NCBI GenBank assembly: GCA_028554755.1
Contig: JAPTOF010000020.1
Location: forward strand, 4,841,001 to 4,905,000
Reading direction: 5' to 3'
Source: Cordia subcordata
Taxonomy: Eukaryota > Streptophyta > Magnoliopsida > Boraginales > Cordiaceae
DNA length: 64,000 bases
Within the stretch, counting starts at the first letter, position 1; every line of letters begins with the position of its first letter. The notes beneath the pieces are model-generated. The model was not told where the DNA came from. It did no database searches and worked only from the letters and a program-made list of their open reading frames with translations. The position numbers were made by a program, and so were the translations under genes. Shown in pieces: positions 22,017 through 33,024 of the stretch.

Positions 22017-23216
22017 ATGGCTGAAGGGACACGATTGAAGACCATGGATGAGCAAATTAAGAAGATACAAGATGCAACTACAGATCATTCTTAAAGATTA
22101 GATGAATATCAGCAGACGATGGCAGAGCTTATGAGTAAGGTTGATCAGACACTAAGGCTGCTCAAAGAAAAGAATACTCTAGAGAAAACCACGCCCATTT
22201 TGGGAACGTCAATGGTTAGTCAAGCAAGCTTGATGCCGGAAAATCCTATGCTAGGAAGCTGTCTTCCATTAATACCACCCATCCTAGGAAGTCTTTATCT
22301 ACAATTTTGCAGCAATACATCTTCATATACGACTGGGGGTTTTGCTTCCCCCCCAATTTGTCACATGGAGGTTCTTTCTCCGACGTCAGGCAATTTCTCT
22401 GCAAGACCTACTCCTTTACCTCTGTTGGGGTCAGTAGCATTGTTCCCTCCACAATACTCACTTCACCAACCTACGATCATACCCATTTCGACAGACTCGT
22501 TTCCTACAACAACTATTGGAGAATTGGGAGGAAGAATCAAGTTGGAACTTCCCTGTTTTGATGGAGAAGATCTAATAAATTCGATACTACGAGCCGAGCA
22601 GTACTTTGCATATCATCGAATTCCAGAAGATCAAAAATTATTTGTAATCTCGTTCTATCTGGATGGAAGAGCATTGCAATGGTTCAATGATTCATACTGT
22701 AATCGAGAGTTCACCAACTGAGAGCAATTCACTCGAGCTTTGGTAATACGGTTTGGGCCTTCAGAATTTGAGGATCCTCAAGGCACTCTTTTGTAGTTGG
22801 TCCAAATAACAACGGTAGAGGAATATCAAACCCAGTTTGAGGCCTTAATGAATAGGACAATTGGGCTTAATCCTTCATTCCTTCTGAGCTGTTTCATTAC
22901 TAGATTAAGGGCAAACATACGAGCTGACGTCCAATCATTAAGGACCATGATGTTATCACAAGCCATAGGCCTAGCTCGCCTTCAGGAAATAAAGCTTCAC
23001 GAACGACAACGCCTAGTCCAAAGAATGAATGACCCAGATGGAATCCAAACCCAACAAACAGAGCCTACCAGTATTTACATCCCACTAATCATAACCCCAA
23101 TTCCTTCTTTAATAACCCAAAAACAACCAACTCGACATCACTTAAACCAAACACCCACTATTCACCCAACACGAACCAAAACCAAATGCCATCTTCGCCT
23201 ATTCCATTTACCATAA
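22017..23216 (+). pseudogene. Gypsy gag (broken)
   Basis: Starts MAEGTRLKTMDEQIKKIQD. In-frame stops at about 22092, 22719 and 22794 interrupt it. The middle shows the retrotransposon gag pattern: KLELPCFDGEDLINSILRAE, then EQYFAYHRIPEDQKL, then FYLDGRALQWFNDSY, then VEEYQTQFEALMNRTIGL and LLSCFITRLRANIRADVQSL. A degraded Cys-rich segment near 23260-23310 may be the former zinc knuckle. Confidence 0.85.
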
Positions 23217-23320
23217 AAAAACTCACTCCTTAACAAATGCAACAACGTCGTGAGCAGGGGCTATGCTAAAATTGTGACGAGCGTTATATCCCAGGACATC
23301 GTTGCAAAACTAAGCCCCAA

Positions 23321-23779
23321 TTGTTCCTTCTAGACTTCAAGTTGCTGGACGAGGATATTGTCGTGGATGAAAAACTAGCAGCGCCATCATCGCAACTAGA
23401 GGAAATGCACACACAACCTAAAATCTCCTTGAACACCCTATCAGATAACAAATCTCCAACGACGTTGCCTTTTTTTAGGAAATTGGCTGGCTCACAGGTG
23501 CAAATGTTAATCGATAGGGGTAGTACACATAATTTCAGTCAATCAAGGGTTGCTAAACACTTGAATCTCCCAGTGGAATCTACACCTAATTTGATAGTAG
23601 CTGTGGGTAATGGACAACGATTGCTCAGCGAGGGTGTTGTTCGAAAGGCGCAATTACTGATTCAAGGACATTGCCTAGAAACTGATTTATATATGCTACC
23701 TCTAGAGGGTTCTTATATTGTATTGGGAGTTTCATGGTTGGCAACGTGGGGCCAATCGTGCATGACTATGCGAATTTAA
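23321..23779 (+). pseudogene. Gypsy protease region (altered active site)
   Basis: Aspartic protease homology: VQMLIDRGSTHNFSQSRVAK, VAVGNGQRLLSEG and GSYIVLGVSWLATWG. The usual DSGSTHNF reads DRGSTHNF, so the Ser after the catalytic Asp is lost. The frame ends in a stop near 23777. Confidence 0.85.
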
Positions 23780-23871
23780 CTATGAAATTTTATCTTGATG
23801 GACAAGATGTTACTCTGAAAGGAAACACTCCACTTATTATTTCGCAGGTTCCATTAGCGGGCCTCCGTTAG

Positions 23872-24857
23872 ATGACTTCTACTGGAGGAGTAGCAGCATT
23901 TTATAGCTTGATAGTCATTTCAGAATCAACAATTCAGCCAGAGAGTCATGATCCTAAGTTACAGGCCTTGTTGCATAAATACAAAGGAGTTTTCGATGAA
24001 CCACATAATTTGCCTCCATCTCGAGCCTATGATCATAGAATTCATTTGCAACCAAGGACGACTCTGATTAATGTTAAGCCTTATAGGTATCCTTATACCC
24101 AAAAGAAAGAGATTGAAAAACTTGTTATGGCAATGCTTGAGTCAAGAGTCATCCAACCCAGCAATAACCCATTCTCTGCTCTTGTTCTTTTGGTGCAAAA
24201 GAAAGATAGAAGTTGGAGGTTTTGCACCGATTATAGGGCACTTAATGCAGCAATAGTTCCCGATCTTTTTCCAATTCCTACTGTGGAGGAACTCTTCGAC
24301 AAGTTACATGATGCGAGAGTATTTTCCAAATTGGATCTTAAGTCCGGCTATCATCAAATTAGAGTCCATCTTGATGATGTGCACAAGACTGTTTTTAGAA
24401 CTCATGAGGGTCACTATGAATACTTGGTTATGCCTTTCGGTCTCACCAATGCCCCCGCAACGTTTCAAGCCGTCATAAATGAGCTCTTTCGCCCTTTATT
24501 GCGTAAATGCGTACTTGTGTTTTTTGATGACATTCTAGTTTATAGTACCAATTTTTCGCAACATTTGGAGCATTTGGACCAAGTGCTCTAAATACTACTA
24601 ACCAATTCTTTCTTTGCTAAGCCGTCAAAGTGCGTATTTTCAAGGAATTGGATTCATTACTTAGGACATATTATCTGCCAAGGCACTGTGGCAATAGACC
24701 CTGAGAAGGTACAAGCTATTCTTGAATGGCCGATTCCAACTTCGGTCAAAGAACTCCAGAGTTTTCTTGGCCTTGCAGGGTATTACAGGAGATTTATTAA
24801 AGGTTTTGCATCGATTACGCATCCTTTAACAGAACTTCTTAAAAAGGATGGTTTTGC
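23872..24857 (+). pseudogene. Gypsy reverse transcriptase (truncated)
   Basis: RT homology is clear: SWRFCTDYRALNAAIVPDLF, FSKLDLKSGYHQIRVHLDD, LVMPFGLTNAPATFQAVIN and VFFDDILVYS, with the FFDD active site retained. A TAA at 24589-24591 breaks the frame. The thumb/connection continues with [40 protein letters not shown] and KKDGFA, then homology stops at about 24857, where the Trp of the usual next motif should be. Confidence 0.9.
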
Positions 24858-25380
24858 GTGTATGAACGAAGCAACAACAGTGATGTGTTTGTTTTGTGTG
24901 TTTATGTATTGCATGTATATACTTATTTTGAGGTGTTTTGAGCTTCATTTAATGTATTAGTATAGCATTTAGGTCATACTTGTGCATATTAGGGTTTACA
25001 CGTTCATAGTTGAAGTTAGGACTTAAATGCTACACTAATGTACGTTTGTTGCTTGTTTAAGGTGTGATTTGGGAAGATAATTGGAGCTTAATTGAGGGTG
25101 ATTGAAGTGTGGAACAAAGCCAAGGGTGTTTTGGACGCAAAGGAATGAAGAAAAGTGCTTTTGGAAGTGGTCGGACGAAAGAAGGAGCGACCGAGGCGAA
25201 ACTGAGCGCAACGTGAGCCAAATTCGGATCTTGCAACCTAAAAAGGACATGGACAAATTTTGGATACATTTTAGGGTGTAAAATATGGCTTGGGAGATCC
25301 CCCACGATGATGCAAAGCCATAGAAAAACGGTGCGCAAATCGGAGCTAAAACGAGCAAGATATGACCATTTTACTATCAA

Positions 25381-25500
25381 GATCGGTTAGCCTCTGTCTA
25401 GGCCGGACGACCAAGCCGGTCGACCGGCCGGATTAGAACCTGGGCCAATTTTGGCCGGACGACTTAGGCCCAAAGCCGGTCGACCGGCTGGGCCCCTGGT
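25381..25500. repeat. Duplicated GC-rich block with GGTCGACCGG palindromes
   Basis: Two copies of the unit ggccggacga...agccggtcgaccgg, about 75 bp apart, each holding the perfect palindrome CCGGTCGACCGG. GC-rich against an AT-rich background. Confidence 0.8.
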
Positions 25501-25882
25501 TGGGCGCGTTAACAGCTCTATTTAAGCCACTTTTCAGCCCTTTTTGAAGGAGAACACGACCCAAATCAAACAACCATTTCCTTAAACCTAAAATCCACCA
25601 AAAATCACCTCACACACTCACTTCTAAACACATTTAACACTTGGAATCAAGGATCTAAGAGGATCAAACACTAGGATTTGGGGCATAGCTCATGGTTTGT
25701 AAAGCTTGGCTATGGATAGAAGGGTATCTCTCTTTTATTCTAAGTCTAATTATGCTTAATTAGAGCTATGTAGGGTGATTATATCTTGTATTTATAGATT
25801 GATTACTACTTTATATTAATGGAAACTTGATGGATTTATGTATATATGCCTTATGCTTATGGATTCAAAGGCTATTTTACAT

Positions 25883-26135
25883 ACATGTCTATGTGTTTGT
25901 TGAAATGCCTCAATGATGTAGCATATATATATTGAAGTCTATTATGCTATTAACCATTTCTAAATCATTATGCTCGCATGTCTATGTGTTTGTGTGGTGA
26001 CTACATGAAGTGGGTATGACTATATACATGTCTATGTGTGTGTTAGCATACTTAATAGCATAACTAGCTTCTATTGCATGCATGTCGGTGCTATTGCTTA
26101 AATTGGTGTAATCTAAACATGTCTATGTGTTTAGT
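25883..26135 (+). repeat. Dispersed catgtctatgtgtttg repeats
   Basis: Four near-identical 16-mers at about 25884, 25977, 26025 and 26117 within the LTR-like insert, irregularly spaced. Confidence 0.75.
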
Positions 26136-26348
26136 AGTAGAATATACCGGTGTATTCTCAAATTCCATGCCTTAGATGTGTTTGCCATGCGCTTTAATGT
26201 CAATTTCTGCTAATTGTGATGCAATCGATGGTGCACAACTAGTATCTAGTCTAGGTCGAGTCCCCTTTGGCTTTAAATCCAGCCAATAGGAGTCTGAATA
26301 GGTTTAGTTGACCTTATTTCACTTAGGAAGGCTAGTTAGTCCACCCTA

Positions 26349-26612
26349 ACACCCTAGGTTCATAAGGACCACGCCGTAGCTCTAAGTGAGGCAAAGCTTA
26401 GGGACGGACTCGTACCGAGTCCTAGGGCCAGATTGGGGAACTAATTAGAGGACTAAGTGCTAAGGTTAGATCGATCTACACTCACCTAGAATCTTATTGG
26501 CTAGCCCTAATTCCTAAGTCATAAAGACCACGCCGTACTACTAGGCATCGCCACCTAGGGACGGACTCGTACTGAGGCTTAGGGTACCAATTAGGAGGCT
26601 AATTATAGGTCT
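26349..26612 (+). repeat. Tandem duplication, ~152-bp period
   Basis: Two diverged copies sharing ataaggaccacgccgta (ataaagaccacgccgta) and agggacggactcgtac, followed by related ccaattaggaggctaatta sequences. Confidence 0.75.
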
Positions 26613-26664
26613 AGATTAGAGTACTTAGTATAATCCATCGAGTAACCCTAGAAAGATACTTAAA

Positions 26665-27144
26665 TCTAATCTCCTTAAAGCCCAACAGCGCATGAAGGAC
26701 CAAAGTGATAAACATCGTTTAGAAAAAGAATTCAAGGTAGGAGACTGGGTGTTGCTTCGACTTCAGCCTTATAATCAGCTAACAATTAGAAGGCATGTTA
26801 ACCAGAAATTGGGTTGTAAATACTTCGGCCCTTTTCTGGTCCTTGAGCATATCGGAGCTGTTGCTTATCCCTTACAGCTTCTTGCCACTTCAAAACTGCA
26901 TCATGTGTTCCATGTTTCGTTGTTGAAGAAAGTTGAGGGATATGAGCAATTTACCCATCACTCTCGAGTCATTCCAGCTCATTCTGCTACTCTAGCGCTT
27001 CAATCTGTTGCTCTATTAGATCAATGCACCATCTCTCGTCATGGCCAGCAAGTACCTCAGGTGCTCATTCAATGGGAGCACTTGTCACCTGAAGAAGCAA
27101 CCTGGGAGGATCTCCGTTGCTTTGCACACCAATATCCCAATTAG
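26665..27144 (+). pseudogene. Gypsy integrase C-terminus and chromodomain fragment
   Basis: Starts in the LLKAQQRMKDQSDKHRLEKE segment that normally follows the integrase core. It continues with FKVGDWVLLRLQPYNQLTIR, LGCKYFGPFLVLEHIGAVAY and LHHVFHVSLLKK (the GPY/F region), then ends with the chromodomain-like VLIQWEHLSPEEATWEDLRC and FAHQYPN before a stop. In chromoviruses this domain directs integration to particular chromatin. The frame is open from 26692, but the rest of integrase is missing, so it has no function on its own. Confidence 0.9.
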
Positions 27145-27182
27145 AACCTTAAGGACAAAGTTCTTTTGCACCCGAGAGGTAT

Positions 27183-27534
27183 TGTAACAACCCAAGACCC
27201 AGAGGTTGATGATGAGGGCAGCCCTAATATGTTGACAGAGAAAGAAGGCCCATTTTAGAGCAAAGCCCAGAAGTTGAGAAAAAGTTCACGCCCACGACAT
27301 GCACCCAAATTCTTGGCTGATTATGTGGCACCTGGAGCATGACATACGGAAGCTGTTAGCACAATGCTAAATTCAGGAGCTCCACTTACAGATCAGTATA
27401 AAAGCTCTTAGAATATAGAAAAAGAGCATCTAATCTATGAAACCCCTTTATTTTTTCTATTCTTTTATTTCCTGTCAAACAGTTTCTATTCTAATAAAAA
27501 TACGCTCCCCTTTAAATTCTTTGATTGCTAGATA
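27183..27534 (+). repeat. 3' LTR of the gypsy element
   Basis: Direct repeat of the 5' LTR, preceded by a purine-rich stretch (cccgagaggt). It differs from the 5' copy at many positions, so the insertion is older than the copia element (inference). Confidence 0.9.
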
Positions 27535-27983
27535 AGGTAATTACATAGATGGTTCAAATCAAGCGAAGCCAAAGGAATTCGATGTCACCCGATATGCCAA
27601 GATTGAAGACTTTTGAGATATGGAAATTGTGCTGAAGATTTCGCGGCCTAATGGAAAATTTTGCATTCCCTACATTCAAATAGAAAGCAGTTTTACAAGT
27701 TTAAATCAATCCGTTTGAGAACAATTTATGCTTGAACAATGAATAAATATATCCATAAGACTTCTAAATTATTAATATATATATAAATAATTTATAGTCG
27801 TTAAATCTCGACGATTTGATATCAACAGACAACACTCATGCGGGAAGCCTGGGAACATGTGATGATGGGGTTTCCAACTCTTGATATCCGTTTGTTTGTT
27901 TCCGTAAAGGAGATTCACGGGGCTCCACATTCAAGAGAAGGGTGTTGGCTCACCGGTCAGAACAAAAGGCAGAAGTTTGATTA
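27535..27983. other. Intergenic spacer
   Basis: Between the gypsy LTR and a MITE. No gene recognised. Confidence 0.6.
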
Positions 27984-28207
27984 GGGGTCAGTTTGGATTG
28001 ATTTTTTTTAGGAAAAAAGTATTTTTTTAAAAAAAAATTATATTAAATTTGTAATAACTATTTGATTTGACTTCTAAAAGAGCTGAAATTCTGAAAAAAG
28101 TTCAAATACAATTTTTTTTAAAAATTAGAATTTTTAACTTCTAAAAAAAATTATTTTTCAAAAACTGTTAAAAAAGTACTTTTAAAAAAACAAATCCAAA
28201 CATGCCA
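27984..28207 (+). mobile_element. MITE family B, near-complete copy
   Basis: Begins GGGGTCAGTTTGGATTGATT and ends acaaatccaaacatgcca. Its body is shared with 10632-10790 and, reverse-complemented, 13549-13759. A TTA precedes it and TAG follows, so the TSD is imperfect. A/T homopolymer-rich with no coding capacity. Confidence 0.75.
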
Positions 28208-30012
28208 TAGACCTCGTTAAAGTACTCTGCTCAGTGGTGGGCCTAGCAAATCCAGCTGGGAATGGGTTGTGTCAAAAGTTATGGTTGTAATTTAATGACT
28301 AGCGTTATAATTATCATAAATATGAATAATATAATTAATTTATAATTACTAAATTATGTTTATTTATAATATTACGAAGAAAATTTTCATTTTCAAGTTT
28401 CAACAGATATAAATCTTGCAGCAATCTATTGAAAAGGACAAAGCATTAAAAAAAAAAAAAAAACACTTGAAACATTGAAGCAATCAAACAACAATAAAAT
28501 TTCAGCAGCATTGTAGATAGAATTATTTTTCTATCCATAGAGAGTTTGCTTATTGTCACTTGTAGAGAAATTAAATATGTTTGTTGCTTCTCGAAGAGAA
28601 TCAACTGAAGCTATTTAATTTAAAACCCTATATCTCAGACAAATACTATGTATAAATAATTGCTGCATTTTAAGTTTATAAGAAGGATAAGCTTTCCAAC
28701 CATAAATTCATACACTTGTTTCAGTCAACTGACTGGTCGGTAATAATTTCAGCATAAAGAAGATTTTCTTAGGTTACTTTAGCTTATTTGTAAGTCCATT
28801 TTATTGGGTATCAGGTCCAAAGTTTTAAATTTATAAGAAAGACTAATATAATAGGACTAAGACTTGGTTATTATTATACACGAGGGGTCAAAATACTTTC
28901 ACATATAAAAAGAAATATCGTAAATTATACTATAATACCAAAAAAGGCAATCTGCGCAGAGATTTCTTGCCTCTATGTCAATGAGTGAATGCTTGTGACC
29001 GAGTTCATTATAAATAATTTATTTAGGGTAACAAAAAACGTGGCACTCTAAGCGAGTATATTACAAAATTGACGAAAACATAGACCGAAGTGGTAATATA
29101 CAATCTTTCGACAAAATACAGTGGTCTTTTTAAGACTTTTCATTTCTAGCTTGCAACTTTCCCTTATAAATTTGTAAGAATTTTTCCTTTTTTCTTTAGA
29201 ATTGTTTTTTTGCATGCATATGGATTAAGCCTTCAGTCTTTGGATTTAACAAAAAATTTCAGTCCAAAGATTGAGAAGTGATCCCTTGGTTTGATTTAGC
29301 TCATTTTCACTTGTGTCTTTTGAGCCAAAAAAAAAACTTGTGTCTAATGTATTAGTTTGCTCGGCATTGATTGTGGACCGGGGTATCTCTACTTTTGGGC
29401 CTCGCGGCCTTTTCCTTGCAATTAAACTCTGCTTTGGGCCAAAATGAGTTTGGTCCACTAAGTACCAGCATCTGGACATTAATTACAGCTAAATCTTTTT
29501 ATATTTATTCTTCGTGTAGAAATAGAGATTACAGGACAGCAAAGAGAACAATAATGGGGGAAAAAGTTTATATCTTTAAGGGAATCTGTTGTAATATTCT
29601 CGTATTTGTCAAGATAAAACTATGGATCAACAAATATTATAATAAAAAAAATAGATAAACAAGCCTCGTCCATTACTAGGAAATTCAACTTAATCACATT
29701 TAGTCTCGTACAAGCAAAAATCATAACAAAGTACATTTCTCCAACTGAAGCTGAACCAAAAATAGGTTTCCAACTTCCAACTAAAGTTAAATAACAAAAA
29801 AAAAAAAAAGAACACCTTATACTATAGGCGGGTGGTAATTATCCACCTCTGCCATCTTCTGCCTTTTACAATACAAGGCAAAAATAAAAATAAAAATAAA
29901 AAAAGAGAAGCCTCTAAAACCTTAAAAGAGGCCATCAAAAATATAGGTCACAAAATATATTTTAGATCTTAGCTGACTGCATTTAATAAGATACGACTTA
30001 ATTTAGTTCGGC
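28208..30012. other. Intergenic, plus expansin 3' flank
   Basis: No gene supported. Frames at 29246-29479 and 29371-29658 overlap on opposite strands without recognisable domains. The section next to 30013 should hold the expansin 3'UTR. Confidence 0.55.
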
Positions 30013-32660
30013 CTAGCGGAATTGGCCACCGGTGAAGGTCTGCCCAAAGGACCAGCTACGAGGGGCGACGTTGTAGGAGACCACAGTACGGCCATCACTA
30101 GTGGTGACCTTAAATGAGAGGCTTTGGCCATTAAGGTATGAGTTGCTTTGCCAGTTCTGGCCCCAGTTCCTAGACATTTGCTGCCAGCCAGTCCTGGAAC
30201 CTTTGATGGCCAAAGTATGCACATCACCAGCACCACCAACGTTGGTAACTAGTACAAGGTTGAAGTAGGAGTGTCCATTGATGGTGAACCTTATGCCTCC
30301 CCTCTTCCTGCAGGGTACCCTACATAGACAGTGAAATAAAGGACTAAGATTTTATGCCGCAGCAAAATCGTGATGCTCTTCTACATCAGTTTTGTTCCGT
30401 ATGAGATTTACATTTAGTTTATAATAATTTGAATTCAATACTATTATCGTGACGAGTTCAAGTATACTGGTCAGTTGAATAAATTCACTTGTGGTGACAT
30501 GATAAGAAGTGGTTTGGTCGTTACTAGAACTACACCAAAATTGGCTTTTACTTGTGGTGATAGGACAAGCAGTCCTTTGGGTCGGTGTGAGATATTTTTT
30601 TCCCTGTCATTTTTCACCTTTACATCCTGAACCAAACATGAATTTGAAGTGAAGAATATCATGTTAACATGGAAAAGGTTGCCTTCTCTTGTATTAGAAA
30701 GTTACCCAGACTCATGTAGGGACCATAACATAACTGCCCACACTAATGCTGTGTTTATTTGGAGCTTATTATAAGACATTTATCTTATTTGACAACTTAT
30801 GTAAAAAAGACTGTTTGTTATCAGCTTATTATAAGACACTTATAAGATACTTTTCGTAACATGTCTTATTTTTAGTTATAAAAAATAAGTTGGGTTTAGG
30901 GTACTTATATCTTATCTTATATCTTATCAGTTAAAAAATAATTAAATATAAAAATTAAAAATTAAAAAATTAAAAATTTTAAAATAAAAATAAAATATTA
31001 AATATTAAAAATTAAAAATAAAAAATTAAAAAAATTAAAGATTAAAAATACAAAAATTTAAAATTTAAAAACTAAATAATTAAAAAATAAAAAATAAAAA
31101 AGTTAAAAATTAATTATTAAAAATTAAAAATTCAAAATTTTTAATTTTTAAAATAAAAATTAGTTAATATTTATATTTTATATTTATTATTTAATTATAA
31201 AATTAAAATATCATGAGTTAAAATTGATAACATTATTATCAAAATAATTTATAATAGCATTTCAATTAACAAACCAAACAATCAGACACTTATTTCTTAT
31301 AAGATACTTATCAGATAAGATGCTTATCAGATTTCAGATAAGACTGTTCCAAACAAGCTATAAAAAACACAGAATTTTATTGGTTCTTGTCATTGTCTAA
31401 GCAATTTATGCTGCCACATTAAAAATTTATACCAAAATAAATGAAATGAAAGCTCATCTTCCAAGGACCACCATTAGAGCACTAGACTGTTCTCCTTTTA
31501 CACAAAGCCACTCCTTTTACTAAAAAGAAAAGATTTTCTCTTCACATCCTTAAGCTAAGCTAATTGAATTTGGCCTAGAAAGTAGATTAGCTAAGCCATA
31601 AAGCTGAGAATGAACTAGAAGAACACAGTTCCGAATTTCTCGCACTTGCTGAGAGGGTTTTTTTTTCACCGCTCCCTACCCGATAAGATTAGTCCCCGAC
31701 CAATTGTGACTTAGATACCTAACTCAAAGGGCCAAAAAGAAAAGAGAAGACCATTAATAAAGCTTTACCTTCTGTAAGCAACAGGGACAATCCCAGCTCT
31801 GTACTGAGCAATGCGTTGGAAGACAGGCTGAGAGAGGTCGAAATGCTGCAGGGGAGGGTTGCACCAACCCCCTGCATTGTTTGGCAGAGCATTGTTTGGT
31901 GGGCAGAAATTGGTTGCCGTCACCACAATGGAGCCAGGCAGGCACCATCTGCCATCGTTCACACACCTGATCTCAAAACATGCCCCGCAGCTCAATCCAT
32001 TGTTGAACAGAGCTGTGCTCAGTGCTGCAGTGTTTGTTCCGTACCCTTGAGTGTAAAGATTTCCATACCCACAAGCCCCACCTACAAATATCATTAACAA
32101 CTCCGAAGAAAAGTCAGAGAAAAAAAAGAATTTAGGAATGGTCAATTACTAATGAGCTCGACTAGACTGACCTTTTACAACTTTCGAGAAAAAGTGATTT
32201 TTTTTTAACAATCTATAAATTCTCTAACTTTTGAAAGAGGCAGCATTCGTACTTTTTTTTTTAAAGAGTTTTTTCTCTTTTTTTTGGAAGTTTAGCTAAA
32301 TTATTATTGCAAAAAAAAGAGAAAAAAAAAGTACTTTTTTTTTCTCTTAAAAAAAAAAAATCAACCCAAACAGACATATCAGTAAAACTCTTGGTCATTA
32401 TGTAATATAGAGTAGGACTTTAGTTCAGTCTTGTCAACATAGAACCCGTTGTCACGTTCACTTTATATCACATTAGCTGACGGGTTCATCTTAAAGGTTG
32501 CGCAAAGTGAAAAGAATGTTGCTTAATTACCCATTGTGCCAGAGGCATCACCACCACCATAGAAAGTGGCATGAGCATTAATCCATCCACCCCCACGATA
32601 ACCTTGAACAGAAGAGACCATAGCAAGCAACCCAACCAAGAACACTCCAATTAGAGCCAT
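30013..32660 (-). CDS. Alpha-expansin (EXPA), three exons
   Basis: Exons 32531-32660, 31769-32081 and 30013-30319 join in phase to a 249-residue protein, the usual expansin length. Each intron has GT/AG borders. The protein begins with a signal peptide ([20 protein letters not shown]). The GH45-like domain follows, with ...[18 protein letters not shown] and [20 protein letters not shown], the Cys-rich [21 protein letters not shown] and the HFD motif ([11 protein letters not shown]). The C-terminal cellulose-binding beta-sandwich has [20 protein letters not shown] and [17 protein letters not shown]. It ends [13 protein letters not shown]. Expansins are secreted to the cell wall and loosen cellulose-xyloglucan contacts during acid growth. 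The sequence most resembles the Arabidopsis EXPA2/EXPA8 group (from memory; exact orthologue uncertain). The intron positions are those usual for EXPA genes. Both introns contain MITE-like sequence. Confidence 0.95.
30747..31360. mobile_element. Tourist-like MITE in expansin intron 2
   Basis: Flanked by TAA (30744-30746 and 31361-31363). Ends are roughly inverted (tgctgtgtttatttgg against tagcttgtttgg). The subterminal sequence repeats ttattataagacacttataag. The middle (about 30935-31150) is an imperfect aaaaattaaaaatt tandem stretch. It occupies ~42% of the 1449-bp intron. Confidence 0.65.
32172..32376. mobile_element. Family-B-like MITE remnant in expansin intron 1
   Basis: Ends aaaaatcaacccaaacaga and has the same poly-A/poly-T architecture as the family-B MITEs (gattttttttt, aaaaagtactttttttttct). 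Diverged; boundaries are approximate. Confidence 0.45.
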
Positions 32661-32921
32661 TTTCCTGCATATGATGTGAAAAAAGTTAAGCACATTGAAG
32701 CATTTCTCTAGTACATTATTAAAAAAGAGTGCTTAATTGCTTAAAACATTTTAAGTTGATAGTGCAGCCAAAAAAAAAAAGAAGATAATTAAGTGAAGTA
32801 GAGACAAGATGTTTACTATGAATACGCAGGGCTTGTGAAAAATGAGCTGTGGAGAGAATGTGGAGAGTGTAGTGGCTTAAGAAACTAGGAAGTTGAGTGA
32901 ACAAAATGTAGGTGGGTTGGG

Positions 32922-32934
32922 AGATATAAATAAG
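32922..32934 (-). promoter_or_regulatory. Candidate TATA box of the expansin gene
   Basis: The minus strand reads CTTATTTATATCTC about 265 bp upstream of the start codon. It is followed by a C/T-rich, CA-containing leader. A GTAAAC donor-like site near 32817 and CATATGCAG just before the ATG could mark a short 5'UTR intron. All of this is inferred from motif and position only. Confidence 0.35.
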
Positions 32935-32939
32935 AGTTT

Positions 32940-32954
32940 TGGAGGGGGGGGGGG
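32940..32954. repeat. Poly-G tract upstream of the expansin gene
   Basis: ggaggggggggggggttgg, a run of about ten or more G just upstream of the candidate TATA box. Confidence 0.9.
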
Positions 32955-33024
32955 TTGGAGTCGGATCACAAAAGCTAAGTATTTCAACTAACTGACACTT
33001 TCTAAACTTGTTGTAGGGGACCAA

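Larger units (their letters stand above)
24858..26660 (+). mobile_element. LTR-like insert replacing gypsy RNase H/integrase
   Basis: About 1.8 kb with no homology to the host element and no long frame. It looks like a solo LTR or fragment. A U3-like part (25056-25500) contains aaatcggagctaaaacgagc and two ~85-bp blocks with ggtcgaccgg cores. A TATA-like ctatttaagcc lies at 25517-25527. The remainder is R/U5-like, with a four-times repeated catgtctatgtg motif (25883-26135) and a duplicated block (26349-26460, 26501-26610). Gypsy coding homology resumes downstream about 2 kb further into the normal polyprotein, so the event involved deletion as well as insertion. No TSD was found. Confidence 0.55.
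21626..27534 (+). mobile_element. Decayed Ty3/gypsy chromovirus with an internal replacement
   Basis: Two direct repeats of ~350 bp, beginning TGTAACAGCCCAAGACC (21626) and TGTAACAACCCAAGACC (27183), flank gag, protease and RT remnants and a C-terminal integrase/chromodomain part. The pentamer aggta occurs at 21618-21622 and 27535-27539 and could be the TSD if the LTR starts 3 bp earlier; tagat is an alternative, so the exact ends are uncertain. The end of RNase H and most of integrase are missing, replaced by ~1.8 kb of unrelated LTR-like DNA. The chromodomain at the end places it among chromoviruses (Reina-like by appearance, inference). Confidence 0.88.

Noticed and set aside
25035..25380. 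Two 107-codon minus-strand frames
   Set aside because: They lie in the non-coding U3-like part of an LTR-like segment; no domains.
31754..32097. Frames overlapping expansin exon 2 in other frames or strands
   Set aside because: Shadows of the expansin exon, whose frame gives the conserved protein.
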